The notes under the pieces: generated by a model | The model's input: only the letters and a program-made list of their open reading frames with translations | Databases searched by the model: none | Told to the model about the DNA's origin: nothing | Shown here: in pieces, positions 60,364 to 64,000 of the stretch | Layout of the letters: the number at the start of each line of letters is the position of its first letter | Numbering within the stretch: the stretch's first letter is position 1 | Made by a program: the position numbers and the translations under genes | Source of the DNA: an uncultured Winogradskyella sp. | GTDB taxonomy: Bacteria > Bacteroidota > Bacteroidia > Flavobacteriales > Flavobacteriaceae | Direction: 5' to 3' | Length of the DNA stretch: 64,000 nt | Assembly (NCBI RefSeq): GCF_947498345.1 | Contig: NZ_CANMJY010000001.1 | Span: forward strand, 558,001-622,000

Positions 60364-61508
60364 ACTTTGTTGTGGCTTTTCCAGATATTTAAATAGTGTT
60401 TGGCAGACTGTATATAATGATGGTGTTCTTCTACAAATTGTCTGGCATTTTTCGATATTTCAATAATTTTACCAGGGTTTTTAATCAACCATTCTAATTT
60501 TTCAACAATACTTACTGCATCTGGTAAAGCATTAATAACAATAGTGTCTTCTTTGACATTATAATGTTTTAACCATTCTTTTTCTGCACCTGTGAAAACA
60601 ACTTTGCCTTTTGCCATAGCTTCTAAAGCATTATAACCTTGGTCGTAAGCATAGATCTGATCTAATAAAATATGGGATAGGTTATAGGCTTTAATATATT
60701 CTGAATAGGGTAAATTTTTTACCGTTATAACTTTTATCTTATCCGAATATTTTTGCTTAATAATGTCTAAGGCTTTTTCAAAAATATCGTTTCCTTTTTT
60801 ATAATAATTTTGAATATTGATACCATGAAAAATAATGATTTTGTCTGTAATTTTTAGTTCCTCAAAATTTAAGCTGTCGATATTTATTGGGTTTGGAATT
60901 AAGCCTAAATACTTTGGATGATTTTCTAAAGGCAAATGGTAGTCTATATCTGAAGCAATAACACCATTTATTTTATCATAAATATGATAGTGTAATGCTC
61001 TAAATTTGGGTTTTAGAAATTTTAGACCATAAGCATTGATATGAGTTTTATCCTTATTGTTTTTGTAAGGCGTAAGTATGGAGTATCTTAAATCTTTATC
61101 ATTAGCATAATTAACACTAATGTAGTCTGTGCCACAAGATAAAAGATAAGCATTATTGTTTCGAGATGCGATGAAATCAAAAATTTGAGTTTCAACTTTA
61201 ACAGTACAACCAAAAGGTGCCTCATTTATAAACTGTAAAACATCGTAACCACCAAGCTGTGAATGTAATTGCTGTATTTGTTGTTTTATATTAAAAGATT
61301 CGAGATCAAAACCTGTTAGTTTATAAAGCAGGTTTTTTATCTTTTTCTTTACCCCTTTTTGATATTTTTTTTCAATTAATAAATCGACATCATATTTCTT
61401 AAAGCCATCATAAGTTGCAACGATAGTAACATTATGATTGAGTTTTACCAAACCCTCTTTTAACGAGTTATGAAGTCTGCTATATTCACCAACCAATAAA
61501 ATATTCAT
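60360..61508 (-). CDS. GT4-like glycosyltransferase
   Basis: 382 residues. The N-terminal domain opens with NILLVGEYSRLHNSLKEGL. The C-terminal donor domain has IIFHGINIQNYYKKGNDIF and DQGYNALEAMAKGKVVFTG (the Glu of LEAMA matches the GT-B donor site) and EWLKHYNVKED. The gene runs against its neighbours in the polysaccharide region. Donor and acceptor unknown. Confidence 0.82.
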   Translation of the reverse strand: MNILLVGEYSRLHNSLKEGLVKLNHNVTIVATYDGFKKYDVDLLIEKKYQKGVKKKIKNLLYKLTGFDLESFNIKQQIQQLHSQLGGYDVLQFINEAPFGCTVKVETQIFDFIASRNNNAYLLSCGTDYISVNYANDKDLRYSILTPYKNNKDKTHINAYGLKFLKPKFRALHYHIYDKINGVIASDIDYHLPLENHPKYLGLIPNPINIDSLNFEELKITDKIIIFHGINIQNYYKKGNDIFEKALDIIKQKYSDKIKVITVKNLPYSEYIKAYNLSHILLDQIYAYDQGYNALEAMAKGKVVFTGAEKEWLKHYNVKEDTIVINALPDAVSIVEKLEWLIKNPGKIIEISKNARQFVEEHHHYIQSAKHYLNIWKSHNKV

Positions 61509-61705
61509 ACTATATTTATGTTACTTTTTAAAAGGCGTGTGTAACGTCCCATTTATAATTAAGTTTAACGTTTGTATTACAAAGGGGATGTTTCATTTAT
61601 ATCGTTACATTTGTTTTCAAAAGTATATGATTTTTTTATTTAAAATTCGAAAACCAAATGAAAATTATAGACTAATAAAGTGGTTAAGAAGAAATATACT
61701 TGTAA

Positions 61706-62794
61706 ATGATTAAGGCTGATACTAAAAAAATATGTATTGTAGTTTCGTCGCTTGGTGTTGGTGGAGCAGAAAGGTCTTCGGCAATATTATCCGAAATCCT
61801 TTTTGACTTAAATTTCGATGTACACATTGTTTCAGTTCAGGATAAAGTCGATTACCCATATAAAGGTAAGTTGTTTAATCTAGGCGAACTAAAAACAGAG
61901 CATAACTCAAAAATCAGCAGATTAAAGCGCTTAAAAATTTTTAAACGCTATCTCAAAGCTCAAAACTTTGATTATGTTATAGATAACAGAACACGAATAG
62001 GTTTACTAAAAGAATTAATTATTTCTAAATGGGTATACAAGCCTAATAAAACTATCTATTGCGTACGTAGTTATTATACAGATAATTATATAAATCCAAA
62101 TAGATTTTTAAGTAGATTATTATATAATTCGGCTTATAAAATTGTATCTGTTTCTCATGCTATTTCTAAAAAATTAAGGCACAATTTTAAATTTAAGAAT
62201 CTTGAGGTCATTCATAATCCTGTGGCAATAGATAATAAGGAATCTAAAATTGAAAATTCATCACACGATCATTATATTCTATTTTTTGGAAGACTAAATG
62301 ATGAGATTAAAAACATTTCTCTTTTGCTTGAAGCATACTCAAAGTCAAAACTCCCAAAATGTGCTATAAAACTAAAAATATTAGGGAGTGGTGATGATAA
62401 ACAACTATTAAAGGATAAAAGTAAAACTCTAGGTGTAGAAAATGAGGTAGAGTTTTTAGATTTTAAAGCAAATCCCTACACTTATGTAGAGGCAGCTTTT
62501 TTTACGGTTTTAACAAGCAGATATGAAGGATTTCCAAGAGCTATAGTAGAATCTCTTGCATTGGGAGTGCCTGTAGTTTCTGTAGATTGTAAATCTGGAC
62601 CTAATGAAATTATTATCAATGAACAAAATGGACTTTTAGTTGAGAATCATAATGTAGATACTTTGTCGATTGCTATGAATAGAATGCTAGAGGATGAAGA
62701 TTTATATTTACATTGCAAGTCTAATGCAAAAGACAGTATTGCCAAATTTTCTAAAACAACCATTGGTTTGCAATGGAAAGCCATATTAAAATAG
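61706..62794 (+). CDS. GT4 glycosyltransferase
   Basis: 362 residues. GVGGAERSSAILSEIL at the start is the GT4 N-terminal glycine-rich entry, YILFFGRLNDEIKNISLLLEAY and SRYEGFPRAIVESLALGVPVVSV (ExFGxxxxE-type donor motif) are diagnostic. Followed after 3 bases by the FdtA-like gene, so it may transfer the amino sugar whose synthesis FdtA and FdtB complete (inferred). Confidence 0.93.
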   Translation: MIKADTKKICIVVSSLGVGGAERSSAILSEILFDLNFDVHIVSVQDKVDYPYKGKLFNLGELKTEHNSKISRLKRLKIFKRYLKAQNFDYVIDNRTRIGLLKELIISKWVYKPNKTIYCVRSYYTDNYINPNRFLSRLLYNSAYKIVSVSHAISKKLRHNFKFKNLEVIHNPVAIDNKESKIENSSHDHYILFFGRLNDEIKNISLLLEAYSKSKLPKCAIKLKILGSGDDKQLLKDKSKTLGVENEVEFLDFKANPYTYVEAAFFTVLTSRYEGFPRAIVESLALGVPVVSVDCKSGPNEIIINEQNGLLVENHNVDTLSIAMNRMLEDEDLYLHCKSNAKDSIAKFSKTTIGLQWKAILK

Positions 62795-62797
62795 ACA

Positions 62798-63208
62798 ATG
62801 TATACAATAAAAGACACAAACCTAATTAAAATACCTAAGGTGCATGACGAAAGAGGTGCTCTCGCTGTTATAGAAAAAGAAGTACTCCCTTTTGCTATAA
62901 AACGCGTCTATTATTTGTACGATGTACCAAGTGACAGTTTTAGAGGTGGGCATGCCCATAAGGAGCAAGAATCAGTAATTATTGCGTTAAGTGGAAGCTT
63001 TGAAGTTATTATAGACGATGGGTCATCTCGTAAGCGAATAATGCTTAATAAACCTACGCAAGGATTGTATATACCAACTCATATTTGGCGCGAAATTGAT
63101 AACTTTTCTTCAGGAGCCGTTTGTTTGGTTTTAGCTTCAACTACTTATGATGAAACTGAGTATATAAGGGATTATAATGCTTTTTATCACCTAAAAGGCG
63201 AAATGTAA
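62798..63208 (+). CDS. FdtA-like sugar 3,4-ketoisomerase
   Basis: 136-residue cupin. RGGHAHKEQESVIIALSGSF is the WxcM/FdtA signature with the conserved His pair, followed by IPTHIWREIDNFSSGAVCLVLAS. The family isomerises dTDP-4-keto-6-deoxyglucose to the 3-keto isomer, the substrate of FdtB-type aminotransferases. RmlA and RmlB are not in the window. It overlaps the convergent glycosyltransferase gene by 22 bases. Confidence 0.92.
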   Translation: MYTIKDTNLIKIPKVHDERGALAVIEKEVLPFAIKRVYYLYDVPSDSFRGGHAHKEQESVIIALSGSFEVIIDDGSSRKRIMLNKPTQGLYIPTHIWREIDNFSSGAVCLVLASTTYDETEYIRDYNAFYHLKGEM

Positions 63209-64000
63209 AGCTTCTTTTTTAAAAGAAAGAATTTTAATTTTTTTAAAAGCCTTAAGATATTTGCAGGTAAAATTAATAATAATCTTAATTTGTAGTTAAG
63301 ATGTTTAGGATTGATTTCTTGCTTTACCTTTTTGTAGTTTTCATAATCATTTCTAAGTTTTGCTTCCATGGCAATCATAAATCTATTAACGTCCAGATGT
63401 GCCTTTAATGATGGATTTTGTTTTTCTTTATCCTTATGTTTATTTAACATCATCATTAGGTTAGGTATATCTTTGGTTAATGATAAATGATTATCCTTAG
63501 AGTGAATCATCTTATGAGCCGTAGGTTTTGAAGAAAAAGCCACTTTAAAATCGTTGGCAATTCGTATCCATAAATCATTGTCTTCTCCCCATCCGAGGTC
63601 TTCGTCAAAAATATACCCTTTGTCAATTATACGCTTAGGAATGGCTACAGCTGAGGTCCAAAGAATATTATCTATAGTACTTGTTCTAAAATAGTCTTTA
63701 ACAATACCAAAAAAAGGCTCTTCGATATATTGAAACTTTGGTGTGGTGATATAACTTTCAAAAAAATGTTTTTTGTAACTGGTAGCATATATACCACAGC
63801 CCTGAAATGTGTCAATAAGCTGTTTCAATTCTAATAAGTGATTTTCTAACCAAATATCATCACCATCAGAAAGTGCAATATAATTACATTTTGCTTTATG
63901 TAAACCGTAGTTTCTTGCAGCAGATACGCCTTGATTTTTTGTTGGGTAAATAGAAATTCTATTGTCTTTAATACCATTGATAACTTTTAGACTATCGTCG
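63187..64000 (-). CDS. GT2 glycosyltransferase, 5' end outside window
   Basis: Partial. The frame is open to base 64000, so the start lies beyond the window; an internal TTG at 63828 is not the start. Visible: NQGVSAARNYGL, CNYIALSDGDDIWLENHLL (DxD donor site), and WTSAVAIPKRIIDKGYIFDEDLGWGEDNDLW, the ED acceptor motif of GT2 enzymes. Basic C-terminus. Probably part of the same polysaccharide region. Confidence 0.92.
   Translation of the reverse strand, partial: DDSLKVINGIKDNRISIYPTKNQGVSAARNYGLHKAKCNYIALSDGDDIWLENHLLELKQLIDTFQGCGIYATSYKKHFFESYITTPKFQYIEEPFFGIVKDYFRTSTIDNILWTSAVAIPKRIIDKGYIFDEDLGWGEDNDLWIRIANDFKVAFSSKPTAHKMIHSKDNHLSLTKDIPNLMMMLNKHKDKEKQNPSLKAHLDVNRFMIAMEAKLRNDYENYKKVKQEINPKHLNYKLRLLLILPANILRLLKKLKFFLLKKKLYISPFR

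Overview
The window comes from an AT-rich Bacteroidota chromosome, most likely a marine Flavobacteriaceae. Evidence: a two-piece tmRNA-type locus whose tag reads GENNYALAA, a TAnnTTTG -7 promoter box before typA, and families typical of this group (DUF2911, LytTR/LytS pairs, CreD with a winged-helix regulator, membrane sulfatase-like glycan enzymes). No rRNA, tRNA or CRISPR array was seen.

Layout. 0-10.8 kb is core or semi-core: the end of a TolC-type efflux gene, a leftward methionine-sulfoxide-repair operon (msrB, msrA, glutaredoxin-like gene, a second msrA broken by a nonsense codon, aldo/keto reductase), a retropepsin-like protease, a LytS/LytTR pair and secreted proteins. 10.8-20.5 kb is one tight leftward run of 11 genes with 1-8 base overlaps or gaps. 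It starts with GTP cyclohydrolase II, a RibD-type reductase, an MDR dehydrogenase and a degenerate 6-pyruvoyl-tetrahydropterin-synthase homologue. It continues with a CDP-alcohol phosphotransferase, a glycosyltransferase, three methyltransferase-like genes, an LTA-synthase-like membrane enzyme and a flippase. I know of no described pathway with this composition. It looks like a pathway that builds a pyrimidine- or pterin-derived head group and exports it on a lipid or glycan.

20.86-30.97 kb is a 10.1-kb integrated element inserted in the 3' end of ssrA, bounded by a 13-bp direct repeat. It carries a tyrosine integrase, an excisionase-like HTH protein, an SF3-type helicase/primase and candidate origin repeats. 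Its cargo resembles phage defence: a free-standing AlbA_2/Schlafen-type protein, an ApeA-type HEPN protein and an unknown membrane protein. Three small leftward genes lie near the right end. Each end carries three TATCAAC repeats on an exact 12-bp pitch, probably integrase arm sites. The element displaced the original ssrA terminator and supplies a new one.

31-42.6 kb is again core-like: a LYS1/alanine-dehydrogenase-type oxidoreductase, small membrane proteins, creD and a winged-helix regulator locus with two matching TACTTTG-N5-CAAAGTA palindromes, a transglutaminase-like protein, kdsA and typA. 42.6-64 kb is a surface-polysaccharide region. It has a small membrane protein, four paralogous membrane sulfatase-like proteins of exactly 496 residues with a methyltransferase between the first and second, polyprenyl-phosphate glycosyltransferases, a FemAB/GNAT-like protein with an apparent ATT start, FdtB- and FdtA-like enzymes for a 3-amino-3,6-dideoxyhexose, two tandem flippases and several glycosyltransferases. 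Both window ends cut genes.

All functional calls are from reading the sequence and family knowledge; no database search was run.
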